From: Corynebacterium jeddahense
Lineage (GTDB): Bacteria > Actinomycetota > Actinomycetes > Mycobacteriales > Mycobacteriaceae
Assembly (NCBI RefSeq): GCF_028609865.1
Contig: NZ_CP063194.1
Location: 2,046,001 to 2,110,000, forward strand
DNA length: 64,000 nucleotides
Reading direction: 5' to 3'
Part shown: piece after piece, positions 1 to 8,450 of the stretch
Layout of the letters: each line of letters opens with the position of its first letter
How positions within the stretch are numbered: position 1 is the stretch's first letter
Translations under genes and position numbers: made by a program
Notes under the pieces: generated by a model
Database searches by the model: none
Seen by the model: only the letters and a program-made list of their open reading frames with translations
What the model was told of the DNA's origin: nothing

Positions 1-36
1 CTTCTTGTTCGGGTTCTGCACTTTGCGAGTGGTCAC
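1..36 (-). CDS. Partial CDS, probable DsbA-family thioredoxin-like protein (N-terminus only)
   Basis: Reading leftwards from a GTG at 36, 12 codons (MTTRKVQNPNKK) run off the window edge. A good ribosome binding site (AGGAG) lies just upstream, so this is a real start. The sequence is too short to identify by itself. The MauE/DoxX-type membrane protein immediately upstream on the same strand suggests a DsbA-like thiol-disulfide protein, because such pairs are common in actinobacteria and my recollection is that corynebacterial DsbA-like proteins begin with a similar basic stretch. The function is therefore inferred mainly from context. Confidence 0.45.
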   Translation of the reverse strand, partial: MTTRKVQNPNKK

Positions 37-105
37 TAAAGTCTCCTGGATCGGGCGCTTCACAGCGCGAACTGTTGGACGGGGGTCTTGCGTACCCGCA
101 AGAGT

Positions 106-588
106 TTAGGGGTAGATGGCAAACTTTTTAAACGGACGCCACATCATGAACGCGGTGATGGCGATGTAGAGCACGTCGCGGGCCACGGTGACCAGCAGGT
201 TGGTCTCCCCCTCGCCCGCCGCGGACGGGTCGAAGCAGCCGCAGTCGATGACGAGCCCGCGCTGCCACGCCGAGAGCATGCCGATGATGAACAAGCTGAG
301 CACGATGATGGACACCTTGCCGGACCAGCGCAGCTTGATGCCCAGCAGCAGGAGCAGGCCGCCGGCGATCTCGAGCGGGCCAATGATGTGGGCGAGCAGA
401 TCCGACCAGTCGGGGGTGAAGATCTGGTACGCCTCGATCGTCTTGGTCACGTCGAGGTGCACGCCGATCTTCGACCACCCCGCGGAGATCCAGATGTACG
501 CCATGTAAAACCGCGCCAGCGCGGACAGGACGTCCAGCACCAGCGACTTCGTGTTCCGCGTCGGTTCCGCGGTTGTTGATGTGCTCAC
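106..588 (-). CDS. MauE/DoxX-family redox-associated membrane protein
   Basis: A protein of about 160 residues with four hydrophobic segments. It has the MauE/DoxX features: FYMAYIWISAGWSKIG near the N-terminus, a GPLEIAGGLLLLLGI helix, and a Cys pair in VIDCGCFDP between helices 3 and 4. Such proteins pass electrons or disulfides across the membrane to periplasmic thiol enzymes. The frame is open upstream to 621, but I prefer the GTG at 588 (VSTSTT) because it lies just after an AAGGTG-type binding site. The next gene downstream on the same strand is probably a DsbA-like protein, so the two may form an extracytoplasmic thiol-oxidation pair. Family assignment is firm; the partner is inferred. 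Confidence 0.8.
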   Translation of the reverse strand: MSTSTTAEPTRNTKSLVLDVLSALARFYMAYIWISAGWSKIGVHLDVTKTIEAYQIFTPDWSDLLAHIIGPLEIAGGLLLLLGIKLRWSGKVSIIVLSLFIIGMLSAWQRGLVIDCGCFDPSAAGEGETNLLVTVARDVLYIAITAFMMWRPFKKFAIYP

Positions 589-657
589 CAAAGGCACCTT
601 AGCGCACCGTCCAGCCGGCACACACGCGGTGCCAGTGTGTTTTCAACTACTTCCCGG

Positions 658-2283
658 CTAGTTCCCCAGCACGTCCGCGACGAGCGCCTTCGCCTCCTCC
701 TGCACTTGCTTGAGGTGTTCCTCGCCCTTGAACGACTCGGCGTAGATCTTGTACTTGTCCTCGGTGCCGGACGGCCGCGCCGCGAACCACGCGTGCTCCG
801 TGGTCACCTTCAGTCCGCCGATCGCCGCGCCGTTGCCCGGGGCCTTCGTCAGCTTATCGACGATAGCTTCGCCCGCCAGCGTCTCCGCCGAGACCTGCTC
901 GGCAGACAGCGCCTTGAGCTTCGCTTTTTCCTCGCGCCCGGCCGGGGCGTCGATGCGCGCGTAAACCGGCGAGCCGTACTCCGCTTCCAGCTCCGCGTAG
1001 CGCTGCGAGGGGGTCTTGCCCGTCACAGCGGTGATCTCGGCGGCGAGCAAGTCCATGATGAGGCCGTCCTTGTCCGTGGACCAGACGGTGCCGTCCTTGC
1101 GCAGGAAGGACGCGCCCGCGGATTCCTCGCCGCCGAAGCCGATGGTGCCGTCGATCAGCCCGGGCACGAACCACTTGAACCCGACCGGCACCTCGACGAG
1201 CTCGCGGCCGAGCGAGGCGACGACGCGGTCGATCATCGACGACGACACGAGCGTCTTGCCCACCGCGGTGCCCTCCGCCCAGCCGTCGCGGTGGCTGAAC
1301 AGGTACTCGATGGCCACGGCGAGGTAGTGGTTCGGGTTCATCAGCCCGGCGTCGGGGGTGACAATGCCGTGGCGGTCCGCGTCCGCGTCGTTGCCCGTGG
1401 CCAGGTCGTACTTGTCGCGGTTGTGCACGAGCGAGGCCATGGAGTTCGGGCTCGAGCAGTCCATGCGGATCCTGCCGTCGGTGTCCAGGGTCATAAACCG
1501 CCAGGTGGCGTCCACGTGCGGGTTGACCACGGTGAGGTTGAGCCCGTAGCGCTCCCCGATCGCACCCCAGTAGTCCACGCTCGCCCCGCCCATCGGGTCC
1601 GCCCCGATGCGCAGGCCGGAGCCCTTGATCGCGTCGAGGTCGACGACGTTGCCCAGGTCGGCGACGTATTGGTCGAGGAAGTCGAACCGCTCGGCCCGCT
1701 CGTCGAGCACCCCGCGTACCGACGTCCTCCGGACCCCCTCGAGCCCGGCCTTGATGGTCGCGTTCGCCCGCTCCGCGATCCAGTCCGTGGCCTCTGCAGG
1801 GGCCGGGCCGCCGGTCGGCGGGTTGTACTTGAAGCCGCCGTCGCGCGGCGGATTGTGCGAGGGGGTGACCACGATGCCGTCGGCCGTACCGCCGGCGTGG
1901 GTGAGGATCGCGTGGGAGACGGCGGGGGTCGGAGTGTAGCGGCCGGAGGCGTCGACACGCACCGGCACCTCGTTGGCAATGAGGACCTCGAGCGCGGAGA
2001 GCATCGCCGGCTCCGAGAGCGCGTGCGTGTCGCGGCCGAGGTAGACCGGCCCGTCGATGCCCTCGCCGCGGCGGTAGTCCACGATCGCCTGGGTGGTGGC
2101 CAGGATGTGCGCCTCGTTGAACGCGTTATCCAGCGAGGAGCCGCGGTGGCCCGAAGTGCCGAAGACGACCTGCTGGTCCGGGTCGTCCGGGTCGATGTCA
2201 CGGGTGTAGTAGGCGGCGACGACCTCCGCGATGTCGATGAGGTCCTCGTCTCGGGCGGGCTGTCCTGCGCGTTCGTGTGCCAT
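658..2283 (-). CDS. pgm: Phosphoglucomutase (alpha-D-glucose phosphate-specific)
   Basis: A 541-residue member of the phosphohexomutase superfamily, interconverting glucose-1-phosphate and glucose-6-phosphate for glycogen, trehalose and cell-wall sugar precursors. Visible motifs are the N-terminal FGTSGHRGS, the phosphoserine loop TPSHNPP (residues 140-146, Ser142), the Mg-binding DADADR (299-304) and the C-terminal phosphate-binding [13 protein letters not shown]. Length matches the PgmA-type enzymes. The ATG at 2283 follows an AAGGAGCG binding site. It is divergent from the symporter gene at 2389 with a 105-bp gap. Confidence 0.95.
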   Translation of the reverse strand: MAHERAGQPARDEDLIDIAEVVAAYYTRDIDPDDPDQQVVFGTSGHRGSSLDNAFNEAHILATTQAIVDYRRGEGIDGPVYLGRDTHALSEPAMLSALEVLIANEVPVRVDASGRYTPTPAVSHAILTHAGGTADGIVVTPSHNPPRDGGFKYNPPTGGPAPAEATDWIAERANATIKAGLEGVRRTSVRGVLDERAERFDFLDQYVADLGNVVDLDAIKGSGLRIGADPMGGASVDYWGAIGERYGLNLTVVNPHVDATWRFMTLDTDGRIRMDCSSPNSMASLVHNRDKYDLATGNDADADRHGIVTPDAGLMNPNHYLAVAIEYLFSHRDGWAEGTAVGKTLVSSSMIDRVVASLGRELVEVPVGFKWFVPGLIDGTIGFGGEESAGASFLRKDGTVWSTDKDGLIMDLLAAEITAVTGKTPSQRYAELEAEYGSPVYARIDAPAGREEKAKLKALSAEQVSAETLAGEAIVDKLTKAPGNGAAIGGLKVTTEHAWFAARPSGTEDKYKIYAESFKGEEHLKQVQEEAKALVADVLGN

Positions 2284-2388
2284 GGGGCGCTCCTTCGGGG
2301 TGGCTGGTGTGACGCCTCCATCATCGCCCGCGGCGCGCGCCCCCGCTACCTATTTTTCTATAGAAACCAGGCGTGGTTTACTCATCCT

Positions 2389-3804
2389 ATGAATTCGCTG
2401 AACGACGCCTTGAGTGCGGTGTCCACGTTCGTGTGGGGCCCGTTCCTCCTCATCCCCCTCCTGCTGGGCACCGGCCTGTACCTCACCGTGCGGCTGCGCG
2501 GCATCCAGTTCCGCACGCTCGGGCGGGCCACCCGCCACGCGTTCATCGACCACTCCGAGGACGGCGCCGGCGACATGTCGAACTACCAGGCGCTCACCAC
2601 CGCCCTCGCGGCGACGGTGGGCACCGGCAACATCGTCGGCGTCGCCACCGCGATCTCGATCGGCGGGCCCGGCGCGCTGTTCTGGATCTGGCTCACCGGC
2701 ATCGTCGGCATGGCCTCGAAGTACACCGAGGCGTACCTCGGCGTGCGCTTCCGCACCACCGACGCAAAGGGCAAGCAGCAGGGCGGCCCGCAGGAGTACC
2801 TCAAGCGCGGCATCCCGGGCACGTTCGGCAAGGTGCTCGCGGCGGCGTTCACGCTGTTCACCATCTTCGCGTCCTTCGGCATCGGCAACCTCGCGCAGGG
2901 CAACTCCATCGCCGCGGGCATGCAGGACGCGTTCGGGCTCGACTCCACCGTCGCGGGCCTCATCATCTTCTTCGCCGTCGGCGCCGCGGTGCTCGGCGGC
3001 ATCGAGGGCATCGGCAAGATCACCGCGGCGTTCGTGCCGCTCATGATCGTCGTCTACGTCGGCGGCGGCATCACCGCGCTGGCGCTCATGGCGGACCGGG
3101 TACCGGGGGCCTTCGCCACGATCTTCCACGACGCGTTCACCGGCACCGCGGCCACCGGCGGGTTCGTCGGCTCGGGCATCATGCTCGCCATCCAGTTCGG
3201 CGTGGCCCGCGGCATCTTCTCCAACGAGTCCGGCATGGGCTCCGCGGCCATCGCCGCCGCCGCGGCGAAGACGCAGCACCCGGCGCGCCAGGCGCTCGTG
3301 TCCATGACGCAGACCTTCATCGACACCATCGTCGTGGTCACCATCACCGGCCTTGTCATCGTCACCGCCGGCACGTGGGACATGGGCCGCGAGGAGGCCG
3401 CGACGATGACGGCCGCGGCGTTCGAGCAGGCGCTGCCCGGGCAGTGGGGCGGGCTCATCGTCTCCGTCTCGCTCATCTTCTTCGCGTTCTCCACCATCCT
3501 CGGCTGGTCCTACTACGGCGAGCGCGCCATCGTCTCGCTGCTGGGCAACTGGGCGTCGGTGCCCTACCGGATGTTCTTCACCATCCTCTCGCTCGTCGGC
3601 GCCGTCACCTCGCTCGAGCTCGTGTGGACGTTCTCCGACCTCTCCAACGGGCTCATGGCCATCCCGAACCTCATCGGCCTGCTCATGCTGTCCGGGCTCG
3701 TCACGCGGGAGACGCGGGAGTACCTCGCCTTCGACCCGTACCTGAAGAAGTCGCCGGAGGAGGTCGCGGACTTCGTGGAGCGGCAGCACATGGACTGGCA
3801 CTAG
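2389..3804 (+). CDS. AGCS-family alanine or glycine/Na+ symporter
   Basis: A 471-residue polytopic membrane protein. It carries the family signatures: the N-terminal GPFLLIPLLLGTGLYLTVRL, ATVGTGNIVGVA (substrate and Na+ site region), EAYLGVRFR, and NESGMGSAAIAAAAA around residues 275-290. These transporters import small neutral amino acids using a Na+ gradient. I start at the ATG at 2389 because it gives the standard N-terminus; the much longer open frame upstream is antisense to pgm. The gap to pgm contains the palindrome TTTCTATAGAAA (2355-2366), the most AT-rich spot and a likely promoter area. Substrate (Ala versus Gly) cannot be fixed from sequence. Confidence 0.9.
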   Translation: MNSLNDALSAVSTFVWGPFLLIPLLLGTGLYLTVRLRGIQFRTLGRATRHAFIDHSEDGAGDMSNYQALTTALAATVGTGNIVGVATAISIGGPGALFWIWLTGIVGMASKYTEAYLGVRFRTTDAKGKQQGGPQEYLKRGIPGTFGKVLAAAFTLFTIFASFGIGNLAQGNSIAAGMQDAFGLDSTVAGLIIFFAVGAAVLGGIEGIGKITAAFVPLMIVVYVGGGITALALMADRVPGAFATIFHDAFTGTAATGGFVGSGIMLAIQFGVARGIFSNESGMGSAAIAAAAAKTQHPARQALVSMTQTFIDTIVVVTITGLVIVTAGTWDMGREEAATMTAAAFEQALPGQWGGLIVSVSLIFFAFSTILGWSYYGERAIVSLLGNWASVPYRMFFTILSLVGAVTSLELVWTFSDLSNGLMAIPNLIGLLMLSGLVTRETREYLAFDPYLKKSPEEVADFVERQHMDWH

Positions 3805-3812
3805 CGCCGCGA

Positions 3813-3818
3813 TAGACT
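3813..3818 (+). promoter_or_regulatory. Probable -10 element of crcB1 (leaderless)
   Basis: TAGACT ends 7 nt before the GTG at 3826, so transcription should start at or next to the start codon. No Shine-Dalgarno sequence and no room for a fluoride riboswitch. Confidence 0.5.
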
Positions 3819-3825
3819 CGCGCCC

Positions 3826-4170
3826 GTGCACAACGACGCTTTCGCAACCGCCCTCGCCGTCGGCCTGGGCGCGGGCCTCGGCGCGGTCGCGCGCCAGCTC
3901 GTCCTCCTCGCCGCCGAGCCGGGGACCACGGCGGCGCTCGCGCTCACCTTCGCTGTCAACATCGCCGGCTGCTTCGCCATGGGCCTGTGGAAGCCGGGGC
4001 CACTGTGGGGTACCGGCTTTCTCGGCGGGCTGACCACCTACTCCGCGATCTCGCTCGCCGCGATGCAGTCCCAGGCGCTCACCGCGCTCATCATCATCGT
4101 GCTCAGCTACGCCACGTCCGTCGGGGCCTGGTTCGCGGGCGACGCGCTGCGGGAGCGCCGCCATGCTTAG
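3826..4170 (+). CDS. crcB: Fluoride channel subunit FluC/CrcB (first of pair)
   Basis: A 114-residue protein with four predicted membrane helices. It shows the Fluc motifs: the N-terminal GAGLGAVAR, the polar Asn in FAVNIAGCFAMG, and GTGFLGGLTTYSAIS (the conserved Thr/Ser break in helix 3). Fluc proteins are small dual-topology fluoride channels that protect against cytoplasmic fluoride; in Gram-positives two adjacent genes often encode oppositely oriented partners. Starts at a GTG that follows a -10 hexamer by 7 nt. The stop overlaps the start of the second subunit by 8 bp, consistent with translational coupling. Confidence 0.9.
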   Translation: MHNDAFATALAVGLGAGLGAVARQLVLLAAEPGTTAALALTFAVNIAGCFAMGLWKPGPLWGTGFLGGLTTYSAISLAAMQSQALTALIIIVLSYATSVGAWFAGDALRERRHA

Positions 4171-4516
4171 CCTCACCGCGGTTGCCCTCGTCTTCGCCGG
4201 CGGATTCTGCGGCGGCGCGGCGCGCTACGCCCTCACCCGGCTCATCCGCGACGCCCGCGCCGCCACCTTCGCCGCGAACATCGCCGCGTCGATGATCATC
4301 GGCTTCGTGGCCGCCGCCCCCGACGCGTGGCAGACCGGGCTCGGCGTCGGCTTCGCGGGCGCGCTGTCCACGTGGTCCACGTTCGCCCGCGAGCTCGGCG
4401 AGCTCATGAAGGCGCGCCGGCGCGGCGAGGCCGCCCGCCACGCGCTCTACACCGCGCTGCTCGGTATCACGGGCGCCTGGTTCGGGCTGGCGTGGGGCGT
4501 GCGGGCGTTCGGGTAG
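4163..4516 (+). CDS. crcB: Fluoride channel subunit FluC/CrcB (second of pair)
   Basis: A 117-residue CrcB homologue with four hydrophobic segments. Motifs are GGFCGGAARYALTR, the helix-2 Asn in FAANIAASMIIG, and GFAGALSTWSTFARE. It overlaps the first subunit gene by 8 bp, so the two should be made together and probably form an antiparallel heterodimeric channel. Its stop abuts the stop of the convergent ABC permease gene (4517), leaving no room for a terminator between the two transcripts. Confidence 0.9.
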   Translation: MLSLTAVALVFAGGFCGGAARYALTRLIRDARAATFAANIAASMIIGFVAAAPDAWQTGLGVGFAGALSTWSTFARELGELMKARRRGEAARHALYTALLGITGAWFGLAWGVRAFG

Positions 4517-7072
4517 CTACTCCGCGATCGCGTCGAGCGGCGGCGTCCTCGCGGCCCGCGCCGCCGGCCCCACCGCGGCGGCCAGCCCGACCACGAAGGA
4601 CCCGGCGAGCACGATGCCGATCATGTCCCAGGGCACGGCGACCGTCGTCAAGCCTTTCGCTTTCAGCACGTCGAGGAACGCCCACCCGAGCCCGAGCCCG
4701 AGGAGGATGCCCAGCACCGCGCCGTACACCGTCATCTGTACCGACTCGAGCACGATCATCGTGCGCACCTGCCGGCGCTGCGTGCCCACCGCGCGCAGCA
4801 TCCCGATCTCCTGGCGCCGCTCGATGACGGAGAGCGTCAGCGTGTTCACGATGCCCAGCACCGCCACCACCACAGCAAGCGAGAGCAGCGCGTAGAGGAT
4901 GAACAGCATCTGGTCGATGAGCGCGGCGACCTCGCCGCTCATGTCGTCGGTCGAGCGCACCTGCACCACGATGTCGTGGCGCACCTCGCGCTCGAGGTTC
5001 GCGCGCAGCGTCTCGTCGTCGACGCTGCCGTCGCCGTTCACCCCGACCATGAGCAGCCGGGCCGTGCTTGACGACGTCAGCTCCGCCGCCACCTGCCCCG
5101 ACACCACGAACGTCGTGAAGATGTTCGAGCCGTCGAAGATGCCGCCGACCGTGGCCTCGACGGTACTGTCGTTCAGCCCCGGCGCCGCGACCTGCACCGT
5201 CTCCCCGACGTGCCAGCCGCGCTCCTGCGCCACGTCGGCCGGGGCGATGATGGTGTCGCCGTCGAGGGCCGGGCTGCCGTCGACCATGTGCAGCGAGATG
5301 AGGTCCGCCGGGTTGCCGCGCAGCACGTCGGTCGTGCCCACGGAGCCGAATTGGTGGCCGTACTCGCCGTCCACGGTGACGGGTGCTTGGAGGTAGCTGA
5401 CCACCTCGCCGACGCCCTCGACGCCGGCGGCGCGGTCCGGGAGGTCGTCGGGAAGCGGAATCGCCCCGTTGTCCGGCCCGGTGAGCACGTACTGCGCGCT
5501 CACCTCGCTCGTGGCCACGTTGTCGACGGACTGCTTCATGGACGCGCCGAGCATCCCGATCACAGTCACCAGCGCAATGCCGAGCATGAGCGCGAACGCC
5601 GTCGTGGCCGTGCGCCGGGGGTTGCGCCTCGTGTTCGTCGAGGCGAGGCGGCCCACCGCCCCGAACGGCGCGCCGATGAGCCTGCCGAACGGCGGGACGA
5701 CCGGCAGGCTCAGCGCCGGCCCGGCGAGGAAGAGGCCCGTCACCGCCGCGAGCGCCGCCAGCCCAACGAGCCCCGCGCGCCGCCCGGTGGCGGCGCCGTC
5801 CCACGCCATCGCCGCCCCGGCCGCCGCGAGCCCCGCCGCGACGAGGACCGCGCCCGCGATCGTGCGCCCGCGCAACGGCTGCGGCGCGGCGGACTCGCTC
5901 GCCCGCATCGCCTCCACCGGGCGCACGCGACCGGCGCGCATGGCCGGCGCCAGCGCGGAGAGCACCGTGACTGCGGTGCCCACCACGAGCGGCACCGCCA
6001 CGGCGCGCGCCGACAGCCCGGTCCCCGCGTCCGGCAGCGGCATCCCGTACGAGTTCATGGCCACGCGAATCGCCGCGACGAGCCCCACCCCGCCAACGAC
6101 GCCGAGCGCCGAGCCCACCAGCCCGACGAGCGCGGACTCCAGGCACACCGACCGCGTGATCTGGCCCTTCGACGCGCCGAGCGCACGCAGCAGCGCGAAC
6201 TCCTTCGTCCGCTGCGCCACGATCATCGAGAACGTGTTCGCGATGAGGAACGTCCCCACCAGCAGCCCGACCAGCCCGAACGCGACGAGGAAGTAGCTGA
6301 CAAAGCTGAGCGCCTCGCGGATCTGCTTCGACGTCTCTTCGGCCACGTCCGCGCCCGTCCGGATCTCCAGGTCCGGGTGCGCGCCCTTCAGCTTCTCGAC
6401 GACCTCCGGCGCCCCCACGCCATCCCGCGCCCGCACCGTCACGGCGGGCAGCCTTTCCCCGTTCGTGTAGTCCGTTATGTAGGCGTCCTCGCCCACGCGC
6501 AGCATGAGCGACGTCTCCTGCGCGAGCGGGTCGTCGTAGAGCCCCGTCACGGTGAACTCGTGGCGGCCGTCCTTGTCCACGACGATGAGCCTGTCGCCGA
6601 GGCCGATGCCGTAGCGCGCGGCCCCGTTCGCGTTCACGGCGATGTCGTCGGGGGCGTGCGGGGCGGAGCCGTCGATAAGCGAAGGCGCCCTGCCAACAGC
6701 CTCCCCCTCGCCGTAGTACAGGCCGAGGCGCGAGGTGCCGCGCTGGGTCTGGATCGCGACTTCGTCTTGCGTAGCGACGACCACAGGCAGCTCCGCGTAC
6801 AAATTCACCCGCGCGGCGTCCCCGTCCGCCCTGATCGCGTCGACCTCGTCCCGCGCGATCGAGCCATCGCCCTCGCCCGGGCGCACGACCGCGTCCACGT
6901 CGCCGAGCGCGGTGTCCACCGCCGAATCGAACGTCGAGGAAAGCATATTGGTGAACATGAGCGCGCCCGAGAGGAACGCGGTGCCGAGTACGACCGCGAC
7001 GACGGTGAGCGCGAGACGCACCTTGTGCGCCGCGACGTTGCGCAGCGACACCTTGGTCAGGGGCGCGGCCAT
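4517..7072 (-). CDS. ABC transporter permease, FtsX/MacB-like (duplicated FtsX domains)
   Basis: An 851-residue membrane protein. It has an N-terminal helix (about residues 15-45), a large MacB-type extracytoplasmic domain, a first FtsX block (three helices near 270-420), a second anchor after RLASTNTRRNPRRTATTAFALMLG (about 480), a second extracytoplasmic domain and a C-terminal FtsX block (about 700-840, containing IGMLRAVGTQRRQVRTMI). This is the usual layout of actinobacterial LolD/MacB-type exporters, which move lipids, peptides or drugs out of the membrane by mechanotransmission. It starts at an ATG sharing one base with the stop of the ATPase gene (TAATG), so the two are coupled. Substrate unknown. 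Confidence 0.88.
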   Translation of the reverse strand: MAAPLTKVSLRNVAAHKVRLALTVVAVVLGTAFLSGALMFTNMLSSTFDSAVDTALGDVDAVVRPGEGDGSIARDEVDAIRADGDAARVNLYAELPVVVATQDEVAIQTQRGTSRLGLYYGEGEAVGRAPSLIDGSAPHAPDDIAVNANGAARYGIGLGDRLIVVDKDGRHEFTVTGLYDDPLAQETSLMLRVGEDAYITDYTNGERLPAVTVRARDGVGAPEVVEKLKGAHPDLEIRTGADVAEETSKQIREALSFVSYFLVAFGLVGLLVGTFLIANTFSMIVAQRTKEFALLRALGASKGQITRSVCLESALVGLVGSALGVVGGVGLVAAIRVAMNSYGMPLPDAGTGLSARAVAVPLVVGTAVTVLSALAPAMRAGRVRPVEAMRASESAAPQPLRGRTIAGAVLVAAGLAAAGAAMAWDGAATGRRAGLVGLAALAAVTGLFLAGPALSLPVVPPFGRLIGAPFGAVGRLASTNTRRNPRRTATTAFALMLGIALVTVIGMLGASMKQSVDNVATSEVSAQYVLTGPDNGAIPLPDDLPDRAAGVEGVGEVVSYLQAPVTVDGEYGHQFGSVGTTDVLRGNPADLISLHMVDGSPALDGDTIIAPADVAQERGWHVGETVQVAAPGLNDSTVEATVGGIFDGSNIFTTFVVSGQVAAELTSSSTARLLMVGVNGDGSVDDETLRANLEREVRHDIVVQVRSTDDMSGEVAALIDQMLFILYALLSLAVVVAVLGIVNTLTLSVIERRQEIGMLRAVGTQRRQVRTMIVLESVQMTVYGAVLGILLGLGLGWAFLDVLKAKGLTTVAVPWDMIGIVLAGSFVVGLAAAVGPAARAARTPPLDAIAE

Positions 7073-7806
7073 TAGTCCTCCATGCCGGACATGACGCGCA
7101 GGATCGTGTCCATATCGGGGTTGCGCAGCTCGTCGACGATGTTGCCGTCGCGCAGGAAGATGACGCGGTCCGCGTACGACGCCGCCTTCGCGTCGTGTGT
7201 GACGATGACCACCGTCTGCCCGTCCTCGTCCACCGCCGTGCGGAGGATGTCAAGGACCTCGCGCGACGCGTTCGAGTCGAGGTTGCCCGTCGGCTCGTCG
7301 CCGAAAATGATCTCCGGGCGGGAGACGAGGGCGCGGGCGCAGGCGACGCGCTGCTGCTGCCCGCCCGACAGCTCCGCGGGGCGGTGCGTGAGGCGCTTTT
7401 CCAAGCCAAGCCGGCGCGTAACCTCGTCGAACCAGGCTTGGTCCACCTTCCGCCCCGCGATGTCTGTCGGCAGCGCGATGTTCTCCGCCGCGGTGAGCGT
7501 GGGCACGAGGTTGAACGACTGGAAGATGAACCCCAGCCGGTCGCGTCGCAGCGCGGTGAGCTCCTTGTCGTTGAGCTTGGAGAGGTCCGTCTCGCCGATG
7601 TAGGCCGACCCGCTCGTCGCCGTGTCCAGCCCCGCCATCACGTGCATCAGCGTCGACTTGCCGGACCCCGACGGTCCCATAATCGCGGTGAACTCGTTGC
7701 GAGCGAACTCGACATCCACCCCGTCAAGCGCCACGACCTCCGCCTCGCCCCGGCCGTACGTCTTGACCAGGTTCGCCGCGCGCGCAGCAGCTCCTCCGTC
7801 GCCCAT
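7072..7806 (-). CDS. ABC transporter ATP-binding protein, LolD/MacB family
   Basis: A 244-residue ATPase with Walker A GPSGSGKST, a Q-loop in FQSFNLVPTLTAAENIALP, the signature [15 protein letters not shown], Walker B IIFGDEPTGNLDS and the switch His in VTHDAK. These are the marks of the MacB/LolD/FtsE ATPases paired with FtsX-type permeases. I use the ATG at 7806 (preceded by GAGGGGTCG) rather than the in-frame GTG at 7836. It overlaps the permease gene by one base. The 5' side opens onto the repeat arrays, so its promoter must lie close to the first array or within 7807-7970. Confidence 0.9.
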   Translation of the reverse strand: MGDGGAAARAANLVKTYGRGEAEVVALDGVDVEFARNEFTAIMGPSGSGKSTLMHVMAGLDTATSGSAYIGETDLSKLNDKELTALRRDRLGFIFQSFNLVPTLTAAENIALPTDIAGRKVDQAWFDEVTRRLGLEKRLTHRPAELSGGQQQRVACARALVSRPEIIFGDEPTGNLDSNASREVLDILRTAVDEDGQTVVIVTHDAKAASYADRVIFLRDGNIVDELRNPDMDTILRVMSGMED

Positions 7807-7969
7807 CGACCCCTCATTCCTTTCCGCTCCGCGCACCCGGTTCTTGCTCGCCGAGCGCGCTGTGTTCTTGCGTGACTATACCGCCGTGCCCGACGCCGCC
7901 TTCTCCGTGCGTTCTGGGCACTTCGGCGGCCTGGCGCCCGGACGTAGTGGTGCTCCTGCGCGGGCGCAT

Positions 7970-8420
7970 TGCTAGCCCGCAGCGTTGTGGCCCACGCGTT
8001 TCCCCTGGTGGCCTGTTACTCGTGTGACGGTTTTGTCGTTGAGGGCTAGTGAGCTGGTGCCCGTGCTAGCCCTCAGCGTGGTGCGTTGCAGGTTTGCCCT
8101 GGTGGCGTTTGACTGGTGTGGTGGTTTCTGCACTGAGGGCTAGTGGCGTCAGTGTTGCTAGCCCTCAGCGTGGTGCGTTGCACGTTTGCCCTGGTGGTGT
8201 GTGACTGGTGTGGTGGTTTCTGCACTGAGGGCTAGTGGCGTCAGTGTTGCTAGCCCTCAGCGTGGTGCACTGCAGGTTTGCCCAGGTGGCGTGTGACTAG
8301 TGTGGTGGTTTCCGCGCTGAGGGCTAGTGGCGTTCGTATTGCTAGCCCTCAGCGTAGTTCGCCAGATGTTTTGCCAGGAGCCGTGTTGCTCATGTGGCGA
8401 CGCACTCCCTGAGGGCTAGC
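7970..8420. repeat. Tandem array of a 92-bp unit, each with a perfect CTAG-containing hairpin
   Basis: The motif GAGGGCTAG recurs at 8041, 8135, 8227, 8319 and 8411, spacing 94, 92, 92 and 92 bp. Each full unit contains the 10-bp inverted repeat TGAGGGCTAG / CTAGCCCTCA with a 14-16 nt loop, then a G/T-rich stretch (about GCGTGGTGCGTTGCAGGTTT and onward to TGGTGGTTTCTGCAC). A degenerate partial unit precedes the array near 7970. The last unit decays after 8350. No ribosome binding site, codon pattern or T-run is seen. Each stem contains two CTAG tetramers, normally rare in bacteria. Function unknown. Confidence 0.85.
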
Positions 8421-8450
8421 AGCATGGAGACTGCGCAGCCACGACAAACC

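Noticed and set aside
637..2388. Long in-frame N-terminal extension of the symporter
   Set aside because: This stretch is antisense to pgm, has the composition of a shadow frame, and the symporter family starts at the ATG at 2389.
3805..3826. Fluoride riboswitch before the crcB pair
   Set aside because: Only 21 bp separate the symporter stop from the crcB start, and the probable promoter makes the mRNA leaderless, so no riboswitch fits.
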